In this document: piece by piece, positions 1 through 6,090 of the stretch
How positions within the stretch are numbered: position 1 is the first letter of the stretch
Layout of the letters: each line of letters begins with the position of its first letter
Source of the DNA: Bacteroides sp.
GTDB taxonomy: Bacteria; Bacteroidota; Bacteroidia; Bacteroidales; Bacteroidaceae
Assembly (NCBI GenBank): GCA_030152865.1
Contig: JASLIW010000066.1
Span: 1 to 8,058 of the forward strand
Direction of reading: 5' to 3'
DNA: 8,058 nt
Program-made: the position numbers and the translations under genes
Notes under the pieces: generated by a model
Told to the model about the DNA's origin: nothing
What the model saw: only the letters and a program-made list of their open reading frames with translations
The model's database searches: none

Positions 1-1178
1 TTGTAATAGATTAGGTAAAGACCGTTAGCCCATAAGTTTTTGTTGTCTGGGCTCACTTCTCTAGCCTTTAGGTAGTATGGAAGAGCTTCGTTGTAAAGTG
101 CTTTAGCTTCAGCTGTAGCCTTTTGGTACTCTTCATCGCTAGGAGTTAGCTCTACTGGGATCGCATCTAGAATCTTTTGAGCTTTGATGGTAAGCATCAA
201 TGCGTAGTTTGAATTGGCTTCCGCATTGTTTTCATCTAGTTCGATGGCCTTTAAGAAGTACTTAGCAGCTTCGTCTAGTTCTTCTTTGTGGTGATAGATG
301 AAACCCTTAATAAATGCATAGTAGCTATTTTCTGGGTCCTTAGCAATCATCTCATCTGCTAGTGCTAGTGCACCGTCTAGATTTTCACTTTTGATGAAGT
401 GTTCTACAAGATTACCAAAGAAGTAAAGATCTTTAGGGAATTTTTCCACACCTTGTTTCAGTGTAGCTAAGAACTCATCAGTCTTATCTTGTTTTTGGTA
501 GCTCAATGCAAGAATTTCAAGTGCCTGCATAGCCTCTTCAGTTGTATCATTTACAGCTAGAGGAGCCACTTTTTCGATCGCAGCGTAATCTTCTAGGCGT
601 AAACCTGCTAGCGTTGCGTAGTAAGCGATTGTTGAGTAATACTGATCCTCACTAACTAGGTCTTTACCATCAAACATAGGATAGTGTGCAGACTCTAGGT
701 AAGTGCTGAACGCTTCGTAAGCTTCTCTGTTTTGGTTGTTGTTGAAGTAGTAAACACCCGCATTAAATAGCTCAAGACGATTCATTTCGATAGTCTTCGC
801 ATTGTTCTTGCGGAACTTGTTTTTGATTTTACCCTTGCTATTAGGGATTTGTGCTAACTCATCACACTTGTTGTAGTACTCGCACATCTTTATGATGCTA
901 TTGTACACACCTACAGTGTCATAAGCTTTCTTCAAGTATTGCTTTTTTTGCTCTTCTTCCACATATCTTTGCTTGATAAAACCAGCTACGTCCCAAGTTT
1001 CTGGGTCATTCATGGTCTCACCATTGGTCATAGCAGCATTGATAAGTTGTTCTGCTTGGCCAAAGTCAGGATTGCTTTGATTAGCTAACTTCTTTGCATC
1101 TTTCACATTCTTCGTTTGTGCGAAAGAGAAGCAAAAGGCACCTGCTAGCAGCGCTACTGATAATAGTACTCTCTTCAT
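1..1178 (-). CDS. Secreted tetratricopeptide-repeat (TPR) protein, 3' end outside window
   Basis: An open frame of 392 codons runs from the ATG at 1178 to the window edge with no stop, so the C-terminus is missing. Residues 1-20 form a signal peptide (MKR, then a hydrophobic stretch ending SFA before Q21). Cys16 is preceded by Phe and does not make a lipobox, so a periplasmic protein is more likely than a lipoprotein. The rest is helical and TPR-like. The clearest repeats are near residues 249-282 and 283-316, the latter with the typical ending YFLKAIELDENNAEA. Weaker ones lie near 135-168 and 212-248, and a partial one starts near 359. TPRs bind other proteins; no enzymatic motif is visible. 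The gene lies 68 bp downstream of gyrA on the same strand and I see no good promoter in the gap, so cotranscription is likely. As I recall, Porphyromonas gingivalis has a TPR protein gene (TprA, PG1385) beside gyrA; orthology is unchecked. The family is clear but the specific role is unknown. Confidence 0.88.
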   Translation of the reverse strand, partial: MKRVLLSVALLAGAFCFSFAQTKNVKDAKKLANQSNPDFGQAEQLINAAMTNGETMNDPETWDVAGFIKQRYVEEEQKKQYLKKAYDTVGVYNSIIKMCEYYNKCDELAQIPNSKGKIKNKFRKNNAKTIEMNRLELFNAGVYYFNNNQNREAYEAFSTYLESAHYPMFDGKDLVSEDQYYSTIAYYATLAGLRLEDYAAIEKVAPLAVNDTTEEAMQALEILALSYQKQDKTDEFLATLKQGVEKFPKDLYFFGNLVEHFIKSENLDGALALADEMIAKDPENSYYAFIKGFIYHHKEELDEAAKYFLKAIELDENNAEANSNYALMLTIKAQKILDAIPVELTPSDEEYQKATAEAKALYNEALPYYLKAREVSPDNKNLWANGLYLIYY

Positions 1179-1246
1179 AATTGTTTCGTATTAATTTTAG
1201 TTTTAAGTTTATATCAATCTTCGTGTTGATTCTATGCTATCTATAG

Positions 1247-3838
1247 TTAATCAAAAAGCGTGCCAGAAGTAGGTTCCTCATCAGAAGGCTTGTTAGCATC
1301 CGTTTGATCATCTACCTGAGTAGACGCATCATTTGTGCTTTCAGCATCCACTTCAGCTTCCAAGTCCACATCTTCTGTTTCCTCTTCTTCCACCTCTGTT
1401 AAGACCTTGCAAATAGAACCAATTTGGTCATTGCGCTTACCCAAGTCTATGAGTTTTACTCCTTGTGTAGCACGTCCCATCACACGAACATCTTCTACAT
1501 CCAGACGAATCGCAATACCCGACTTGTTGATAATCATTAAGTCGTGTTCATGCGTAACCGACTCTATACCTACAAGCTTACCAGTCTTAGCAGTGATATT
1601 CATGGTTTTTACACCCTTACCACCTCGATTGGTTATGCGGTAGTCTTCGATATCAGAACGCTTACCATAACCCTCTTCTGAAACCACCATAATAGTCTCT
1701 TCTTCAGGATTACGTACAGCAATCATACCTACTACCACATCATCTCCATCGTCGTCTAGGCGTATACCACGTACACCTGAAGCTATTCTACCCATTGGAC
1801 GCACATTGCTCTCATGGAAACGAATAGCACGGCCACTACGGCTTGCAATCAGCAAATCACAGTTACCGTCGGTCATACGTACTTGGATCACCTTATCGTC
1901 CTCACGAATGGTAATCGCATTAACACCATTTTGACGTGGGCGTGAGTACTGTTCAAGTACCGTTTTCTTAATCACACCATTTTGTGTACAGAACACCACG
2001 TAGTGACTATTGATAAAGTCTTGATCTGCCAAGTCTTCCACTCTAAGATAAGCATTTACTGCATCATCCCTATCAATATTTAATAGATTTTGGATGGCTC
2101 TACCCTTCGAAGTTTTACTTCCTTCGGGTATTTCATATACTTTTAGCCAGTAGCACTTACCCATTTGAGTAAAGAACATCATGGTGTTGTGCATCGTAGC
2201 GGGGTAGATATGCTCGATGAAATCTTGATCACGCGTATCTGTACCTCTTGATCCTACCCCACCTCGGTTTTGAGATTGGAAATCAGATAGTGGAGTACGC
2301 TTGATGTAACCCATATGAGATATGGTAATAATCATCGGATCATCTGCGTAGAAGTCTTCTGGATTGAACTCCTCAGAAGAATAAACAATCTCTGAGCGAC
2401 GTTCGTCACCATACTTATCTTTTACCTCTTGTAGCTCTTCGCCTATCACCTCACGACACTTCTCGTCGTTGTTTAAGATCTCTTTGTACTCAGCAATGCG
2501 AGCCATCACCTCGTTGTATTCAGCATGTAGCTGATCCTGCATAAGTCCTGTAAGCTGACGCAGACGCATCTCCACAATAGCACGAGCCTGAAGCTCTGAT
2601 AGTTCAAAGCGAGACATTAAGTTTTCAATAGCCTCGTTTGGATTCTTCGCAGCACGAATAATCTTGATTACCTCATCTATATTATCTGAAGCAATGATCA
2701 ATCCCTCAAGGATATGTGCACGCTCTTCGGCCTTGCGCAAATCAAACTGTGTACGACGTATCACTACCTCGTGACGGTGATCCACAAAATTGGCCACTAA
2801 GTCTTTAAGATTCAGTGTATGTGGGCGACCTTTTACGAGCGCTACGTTGTTCACACCAAATGAAGTCTGCAAAGAAGTCATCTTGTACAGCTTATTAAGC
2901 ACGACATTGGCATTAGCATCTCGCTTACAATCTACCACAATACGCATACCCTCACGGTCCGACTCATCATTTACATTGGCAATCCCTTCTATGCGTTTTT
3001 CGTTGACAAGATCAGCGATATGTTTAATAAGGTCAGCCTTATTTACGTTGTAAGGAATCTCTGTTACGATGATTTGATCGTGGGTTGGGCCATTTTCTAT
3101 CTCAGCACGAGCACGCATAACTACACGTCCACGGCCAGTTTCAAAGGCCTCTTTCACTCCTTCCATACCGTAGATGTATCCACCTGTTGGGAAGTCGGGA
3201 GCCTTCACGTGCTCCATCAAGCCAGCCACATCTATCTCAGGGTTGGCTAGGTAAGCCTGACAGGCATCAATCACCTCTGACAAGTTGTGTGGGGGCATAT
3301 TCGTAGCCATACCCACCGCGATACCCGAAGCACCGTTTACCAAGAGATTCGGGATACGAGTAGGAAGTACCGAAGGTTCTTCGAGTGTATTATCAAAGTT
3401 GGGAGTAAAGTCAACGGTTTCCTTATAAAGATCCTGCATCATCTCCTCACCTGTTTTGTTCAGACGAGCTTCTGTATAACGCATAGCTGCAGGACTATCA
3501 CCATCGACAGAACCGAAGTTACCTTGACCATCAACTAGTGGGTAACGCATGGACCACTCTTGGGCCATTCTCACCATGGCAAGATATACTGAAGAGTCAC
3601 CGTGTGGGTGATACTTACCGAGTACCTCCCCTACGATTCTAGCTGATTTCTTATAAGGTTTGTCTGAAGTATTACCCAATTCTGTCATACCATATAAGAT
3701 ACGACGGTGAACGGGCTTAAATCCATCTCTAACATCAGGAAGGGCACGAGAAACAATCACCGACATCGAATAATCGATGTAGGAAGACTTCATCTCGTCC
3801 TCGATGTTAATTTTTATAATTCTGTCTTGTTCAACCAT
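1247..3838 (-). CDS. gyrA: DNA gyrase subunit A (type II topoisomerase)
   Basis: Complete 863-residue GyrA, the breakage-reunion subunit that works with GyrB as an A2B2 complex to introduce negative supercoils using ATP. The N-terminal winged-helix/tower part contains the signature SRALPDVRDGFKPVHRRILY at residues 30-49. The quinolone-resistance region KYHPHGDSSVYLAMVRMAQ follows at about 75-93, and the catalytic pair Arg120-Tyr121 lies in AAMRYTEARL. PTRIPNLLVNGASGIAVGMA marks the DNA gate. The C-terminal pinwheel carries a GyrA box of the form TNRGGKG (736-742), which favours GyrA over ParC. From about residue 815 there is an acidic tail (TEVEEEETEDVDLE and onward), common in GyrA. Ser82, the usual quinolone-resistance position in Bacteroides numbering, is the susceptible-type Ser. 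Leu86 stands where E. coli has Asp87. The ATG at 3838 gives the expected N-terminus (MVEQDRIIKINIEDEMKSSY). No Shine-Dalgarno is visible before it, only AT-rich sequence. Confidence 0.98.
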   Translation of the reverse strand: MVEQDRIIKINIEDEMKSSYIDYSMSVIVSRALPDVRDGFKPVHRRILYGMTELGNTSDKPYKKSARIVGEVLGKYHPHGDSSVYLAMVRMAQEWSMRYPLVDGQGNFGSVDGDSPAAMRYTEARLNKTGEEMMQDLYKETVDFTPNFDNTLEEPSVLPTRIPNLLVNGASGIAVGMATNMPPHNLSEVIDACQAYLANPEIDVAGLMEHVKAPDFPTGGYIYGMEGVKEAFETGRGRVVMRARAEIENGPTHDQIIVTEIPYNVNKADLIKHIADLVNEKRIEGIANVNDESDREGMRIVVDCKRDANANVVLNKLYKMTSLQTSFGVNNVALVKGRPHTLNLKDLVANFVDHRHEVVIRRTQFDLRKAEERAHILEGLIIASDNIDEVIKIIRAAKNPNEAIENLMSRFELSELQARAIVEMRLRQLTGLMQDQLHAEYNEVMARIAEYKEILNNDEKCREVIGEELQEVKDKYGDERRSEIVYSSEEFNPEDFYADDPMIITISHMGYIKRTPLSDFQSQNRGGVGSRGTDTRDQDFIEHIYPATMHNTMMFFTQMGKCYWLKVYEIPEGSKTSKGRAIQNLLNIDRDDAVNAYLRVEDLADQDFINSHYVVFCTQNGVIKKTVLEQYSRPRQNGVNAITIREDDKVIQVRMTDGNCDLLIASRSGRAIRFHESNVRPMGRIASGVRGIRLDDDGDDVVVGMIAVRNPEEETIMVVSEEGYGKRSDIEDYRITNRGGKGVKTMNITAKTGKLVGIESVTHEHDLMIINKSGIAIRLDVEDVRVMGRATQGVKLIDLGKRNDQIGSICKVLTEVEEEETEDVDLEAEVDAESTNDASTQVDDQTDANKPSDEEPTSGTLFD

Positions 3839-3886
3839 TTAAAAGGATTGTTAATTAATTACATTTTTAGCATACAAAAAGTTAGG

Positions 3887-3917
3887 TAAAAGTACTACTT
3901 TTTTAGAATATACGAAA
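3887..3917 (-). promoter_or_regulatory. Candidate gyrA promoter (Bacteroidota type)
   Basis: Read on the minus strand, TTTC (3917-3914), 19 nt, then TACTTTTA (3894-3887) matches the Bacteroidota consensus TTTG / about 19 nt / TAnnTTTG, with one mismatch in each element. It would place the transcript start near 3880 and give a leader of roughly 40 nt before the gyrA ATG. The region is AT-rich, so chance matches are possible. A weaker alternative, TAACTTTTTG, lies closer to the gene. Confidence 0.4.
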
Positions 3918-3981
3918 GTTTTTACCAGACAAACTTCAGCTACTCCTAAGCCTTATACATCCTATTTTATAAGCTTTTATC

Positions 3982-4012
3982 TTTAGCTACAGAAGTGAAA
4001 TGAATAGGTTTG
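3982..4012 (+). promoter_or_regulatory. Possible upstream plus-strand promoter
   Basis: TTTA (3982-3985), 19 nt, then TAGGTTTG (4005-4012). The -7 element is a perfect TAnnTTTG and the -33 element has one mismatch. If active, transcription would start near 4020 and run through the structured island into the ferredoxin gene, giving a leader of about 225 nt or a separate small RNA. The only support is the consensus match, in AT-rich sequence. Confidence 0.25.
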
Positions 4013-4154
4013 AATAAACCAAAGAAAAACCTTTTTATTTCCTTAAATAATCCTATTAATTACTGATTAAAAAAGCAGACAGTTTAAGAGCTTTGCTGCC
4101 CTATCCCAGCTCAATTTGCTCCAACAGCCTTTGGCAAACAGTTCGCAAGCCAAG

Positions 4155-4198
4155 CTGCAAAGTGCAATACCTACTTTTGGGTATTTATTATTTTGCAG
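4155..4198. repeat. Two-tier inverted repeat, possible dispersed palindromic element
   Basis: The outer arms are CTGCAAA (4155-4161) and TTTGCAG (4192-4198), an exact 7-bp match. The inner arms are AATACC (4166-4171) and GGTATT (4180-4185), an exact 6-bp match around an 8-nt loop, TACTTTTG. Small unpaired spacers of 4 and 6 nt separate the two tiers. The right outer arm contains the TTTG that serves as the -33 element of the ferredoxin promoter. On the minus strand the loop region reads as the codons for KYPKVGI. I have an uncertain memory of this peptide recurring in spurious short ORFs of Bacteroidales intergenic DNA, which would fit a dispersed repeat. Only one copy is visible in this window. 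Confidence 0.45.
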
Positions 4199-4222
4199 AC
4201 TGCCCATAATGTTCTACTTTTA
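4192..4222 (+). promoter_or_regulatory. Promoter of the EFR1-type ferredoxin gene
   Basis: TTTG (4192-4195), exactly 19 nt, then TACTTTTA (4215-4222). The -33 element is perfect, and the -7 element matches TAnnTTTG at all but the last base. Transcription would start near 4229, about 17 nt before the ATG at 4246. A second perfect -7-like sequence, TACTTTTG at 4172-4179, has no -33 partner at 19-21 nt and is less likely. Confidence 0.55.
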
Positions 4223-4228
4223 AGAACA
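4210..4228. promoter_or_regulatory. Operator-like dyad over the ferredoxin -7 element
   Basis: TGTTCTACTTTTAAGAACA has exact 6-bp arms (TGTTCT and AGAACA) around a 7-nt centre. The whole -7 element and the expected start region fall within or beside it. A repressor bound here would block transcription, which suits a gene for a redox protein made only under some conditions. I cannot name the regulator. Confidence 0.4.
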
Positions 4229-4245
4229 ATAAAACCGATATAGCT

Positions 4246-5040
4246 ATGCAAATCAATCACGTACATTTAGTTTATTACAGTGCTACTTATACCACTAAGA
4301 CAGTAAGCAAATTAATATCGAGAACCTTAGCTCTGCCAACTACAGAATATGATGTTACCTCAGACTTGCCTCAAACATCTGTCACCTGTGGGCCACAAGA
4401 CTTGTTGGTTGTAGGTGTGCCCGTTTATGCAGGTCGTGTACCTCAAAAGGCAGCACTAGCCCTACAGCAGTTTAAAGGCAGCCACAGCCCTGCCCTCTTA
4501 GTAGCTGTTTATGGCAATCGCCACTATGACGATACCCTATTAGAGCTCAAAGAATTAGTCAGTGAGCAAGGATTTATTCCCACAGCAGCTGGAGCCTTTA
4601 TTGCCCAGCACTCCATGTTTAGACAGGTAGGTGCACATCGACCCGATGCCTCGGACGAAAAAATCATAGGCGAATTTGCTGAAAAGTGTAAGCAGCAGCT
4701 TCTGGCGTGTCCAGACTTCAGCCAGCTTGGCGAACTAGCTGTCCCAGGACAGAAACCCTATAAGGTACCTGGCTCCATGCCCATCTTTCCCCTAGGCGAT
4801 GAAAAGTGTATTGATTGTGGACGTTGTGCTAAGCTCTGTCCCGAACAAGCCATACCTGCCGATAAGCCCACAGAAACAGATACAGATTTATGTATCAAGT
4901 GTGGTCGCTGCATCTTGGTTTGCCCTACAGGCTCTCGTCACTTGGAAGCTCAGGGAGTAGATATACAAGCCATTGAAGCGAAGTTTACAGCAGCCAATGC
5001 AGCACGCAGAGCACCCGAACTCTTTTACCTAGAGTCGTAA
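4246..5040 (+). CDS. EFR1-type flavodoxin-like protein with two [4Fe-4S] clusters
   Basis: A 264-residue cytoplasmic electron-transfer protein. The N-terminal half (about 1-155) resembles a flavodoxin fold: a beta strand, then YYSATYTTKT (10-19) in place of the usual phosphate-binding loop of the form FSxTGNT, then LLVVGVPVYAGRVP (53-66) and LLVAVYGNRHYDD (84-96). The C-terminal part has two classical cluster motifs, Cys188-x2-Cys191-x2-Cys194-x3-Cys198-Pro and Cys216-x2-Cys219-x2-Cys222-x3-Cys226-Pro. This layout matches the EFR1 family of ferredoxins. The family probably shuttles electrons through FMN and iron-sulfur centres in anaerobes, but its partners are largely unknown. The gene stands alone between its own promoter and a strong terminator, so context does not name a partner. 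The first glycine of the FMN loop is replaced (SAT for SGT), so flavin binding is uncertain. No Shine-Dalgarno precedes the ATG. A missing signal peptide supports a cytoplasmic location. Confidence 0.88.
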   Translation: MQINHVHLVYYSATYTTKTVSKLISRTLALPTTEYDVTSDLPQTSVTCGPQDLLVVGVPVYAGRVPQKAALALQQFKGSHSPALLVAVYGNRHYDDTLLELKELVSEQGFIPTAAGAFIAQHSMFRQVGAHRPDASDEKIIGEFAEKCKQQLLACPDFSQLGELAVPGQKPYKVPGSMPIFPLGDEKCIDCGRCAKLCPEQAIPADKPTETDTDLCIKCGRCILVCPTGSRHLEAQGVDIQAIEAKFTAANAARRAPELFYLES

Positions 5041-5065
5041 ACCTCTCTTCGCTTTATTGCCAACA

Positions 5066-5094
5066 AAAAGAGACTGCAAAAGGCAGTCTCTTTT
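5066..5094. terminator. Bidirectional intrinsic terminator between convergent genes
   Basis: A perfect 12-bp stem, AAAAGAGACTGC (5066-5077) with GCAGTCTCTTTT (5083-5094), closes a 5-nt loop. It is followed by TTTTATTTTATT on the plus strand, and by a T-rich run (from the A-rich left flank) on the minus strand. It lies 25 bp after the ferredoxin stop and 16 bp after the end of the minus-strand regulator gene, so it can end both transcripts. Confidence 0.9.
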
Positions 5095-5110
5095 ATTTTA
5101 TTAGGTCTAT

Positions 5111-5872
5111 CTACTGAATAATCTCACTCTCCTTCAACTTCTCCCTGTTGTATTGAAACAAATAAGGCTTGGGATAGGTATTAACCTCTTTTCGCTCGTC
5201 TAGCTTCTCCACATAGCCCGAAGCCAGCACCTTCTTTTGAAAATTACGGCGGTCAAGCTCCATGTCTAGCAGCGACTCATGCACCTTGCGTAGCTCCGAG
5301 ATGGTAAACTTTTCGGGCAGTAAGTCAAAGCCTATGGGAATAAGCTCATTGAGGCGGTGGATATGCGTCAGGGCTTTTTGGATAATCAAGCTGTGATCGC
5401 CAATCAAATGGGGCAGCTCATGTATGCCAAACCAAGCATTCACATCGTCATCTTTTTCACCTAAGGCTATTTGCTGGTAATCTACAAAAGCATAATAGCC
5501 CAAGCTAATAAAACGCCCACTCGCCCACTCGCTCACTTCGCTTGGAATCTGATAGCTCTTCCACAGGCGAGCCACCTTTGCTTTATCCACACGATTGATG
5601 TCAGAGAAGAGGTGAAACTGTTTGAGGAAAACATCTTTAATCCCTGTACGTTGCAGAAGAATTCGCTGTGCCGCAAAGTCTGCATCGGGATCATCCGAGA
5701 GCATATAGCCCCCCGGTAGAATCCACTCATCTACCCCTTGTAGCTTGTTCAATAGGATCTTAAGCTCATCCTCGTGAAAGCTTATGATGACACAGTCGAT
5801 GGAAAAACCAGGATGAATCTTGGTTCCCATCTCAGAAAGATACTTGATGACGGCGTTTTTTCGGGTCTGCAT
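5111..5872 (-). CDS. NrtR-family transcriptional regulator with inactive Nudix domain
   Basis: A 253-residue protein with a Nudix-fold domain (about 20-160) and a C-terminal winged helix-turn-helix (about 178-245). The second half has the NrtR-type pattern LLPEKFTISELRKVHESL followed by LDRRNFQKKVL (206-216). The Nudix box begins LPGGYML (52-58) and ends QRILLQRTGI (69-78). A hydrolase would have REUxEE here, but the three glutamates are replaced by Ile71, Gln74 and Arg75, and the spacing has one extra residue. Pyrophosphohydrolase activity is therefore unlikely and the domain probably senses a ligand. Known relatives include NAD-metabolism NrtR and the Bacteroides arabinose regulator AraR. 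The gene is divergent from a family 3 glycosidase across a 218-bp gap with palindromes, suggesting a sugar-responsive regulator of that gene and of itself. An alternative start at Met15 (position 5830) is possible, since homologues often begin just before the Nudix strand. The ligand is unknown. Confidence 0.85.
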   Translation of the reverse strand: MQTRKNAVIKYLSEMGTKIHPGFSIDCVIISFHEDELKILLNKLQGVDEWILPGGYMLSDDPDADFAAQRILLQRTGIKDVFLKQFHLFSDINRVDKAKVARLWKSYQIPSEVSEWASGRFISLGYYAFVDYQQIALGEKDDDVNAWFGIHELPHLIGDHSLIIQKALTHIHRLNELIPIGFDLLPEKFTISELRKVHESLLDMELDRRNFQKKVLASGYVEKLDERKEVNTYPKPYLFQYNREKLKESEIIQ

Positions 5873-5917
5873 GACAGGCTTATTAGGACGTACAAATTGC
5901 TGTTTAAATCTCGATTA

Positions 5918-5949
5918 CAAATGTACTTATTCCACCCTGATCCTGCAAG
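5918..5949 (-). promoter_or_regulatory. Candidate promoter of the NrtR-type regulator gene
   Basis: On the minus strand, CTTG (5949-5946), 20 nt, then TACATTTG (5925-5918). The -7 element is a perfect TAnnTTTG, and the -33 element differs from TTTG at one base. Transcription would start near 5911, leaving a leader of roughly 40 nt to the ATG at 5872. The 16-bp palindrome at 5972-5987 lies about 22 bp upstream of the -33 element. Confidence 0.45.
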
Positions 5950-5971
5950 AAAACTAGAATATTAGCGTTAA

Positions 5972-5987
5972 TATGTTTTAAAACATA
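5972..5987. promoter_or_regulatory. Perfect 16-bp palindrome, candidate operator
   Basis: TATGTTTTAAAACATA is identical to its reverse complement over all 16 bases and sits in the middle of the regulator-glycosidase gap. Its left half, TATGTTTT, also resembles a plus-strand -7 element (one mismatch to TAnnTTTG), but I see no -33 partner at 19-21 nt. It could be the binding site of the adjacent NrtR-type regulator, controlling both divergent genes. AT-rich DNA makes some palindromes by chance, but 16 perfect bases in a short intergenic gap is notable. Confidence 0.5.
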
Positions 5988-6029
5988 GTTAGTGCGTACA
6001 TAGATACACACTAAAAGACATACCTTGCA

Positions 6030-6049
6030 AACATTATCAAATGAATGTT
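6030..6049. promoter_or_regulatory. Second dyad upstream of the glycosidase gene
   Basis: AACATT (6030-6035) and AATGTT (6044-6049) are exact 6-bp inverted arms around 8 nt (ATCAAATG), ending 41 bp before the ATG at 6091. The arms share the AACAT sequence with the 16-bp palindrome (AAAACATA), so this may be a weaker second site for the same regulator or a hairpin in the leader. It may also be chance. Confidence 0.3.
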
Positions 6050-6090
6050 AAACCAAAGGCTTGAATCGAATCAACCTTAAACCCCATTTT

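Larger units (their letters stand above)
3839..4245. other. 407-bp divergent gap between gyrA and the ferredoxin gene
   Basis: No convincing protein gene lies here. The part next to gyrA (3839-4070) is AT-rich and holds the candidate gyrA promoter, a small dyad GGTTT-GAAT-AAACC (4007-4020) and a possible plus-strand promoter (3982-4012). The part from about 4071 to 4200 is visibly richer in G and C and has several inverted repeats, including 4155-4198 and TTGGC (4131-4135) facing GCCAA (4149-4153). On the minus strand a 46-codon frame (4207 to 4067) spans this island; its predicted peptide is Cys-rich and resembles nothing I can assign. The last 55 bp hold the promoter and operator-like dyad of the ferredoxin gene. 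Confidence 0.6.

Noticed and set aside
1213..1230. Dyad ATCAA-N8-TTGAT between gyrA and the TPR gene as a terminator or FNR-like site
   Set aside because: The arms are only 5 bp, there is no T-run, and the spacing does not fit an FNR box. It is probably chance.
1335..1643. 102-codon plus-strand frame inside gyrA
   Set aside because: It is antisense to conserved gyrA sequence; the peptide is a low-complexity Ser/Thr-rich shadow of the acidic tail with no family resemblance.
4007..4020. GGTTT-GAAT-AAACC hairpin as a terminator
   Set aside because: The stem is only 5 bp, with no adjoining T-tract on either strand, and no gene ends nearby.
4172..4179. Perfect -7 match TACTTTTG as the main ferredoxin promoter
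   Set aside because: No TTTG-like -33 element lies 19-21 nt upstream, whereas the element at 4215-4222 has one at exactly 19 nt.
4067..4207. 46-codon minus-strand frame as a real small protein gene
   Set aside because: It has no ribosome-binding signal, an odd Cys/Trp-rich peptide, and overlaps inverted repeats and the plus-strand ferredoxin promoter region. It is better explained as a repeat-like element.
5252..5720. Active Nudix hydrolase (for example ADP-ribose pyrophosphatase) as the function of the 5111-5872 gene
   Set aside because: The three catalytic glutamates of the Nudix box are replaced, and a winged helix follows, which fits a regulator rather than an enzyme.
5774..5965. 63-codon plus-strand frame across the start of the regulator gene
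   Set aside because: It overlaps the 5' end and promoter of the minus-strand regulator gene, with no recognisable motif.
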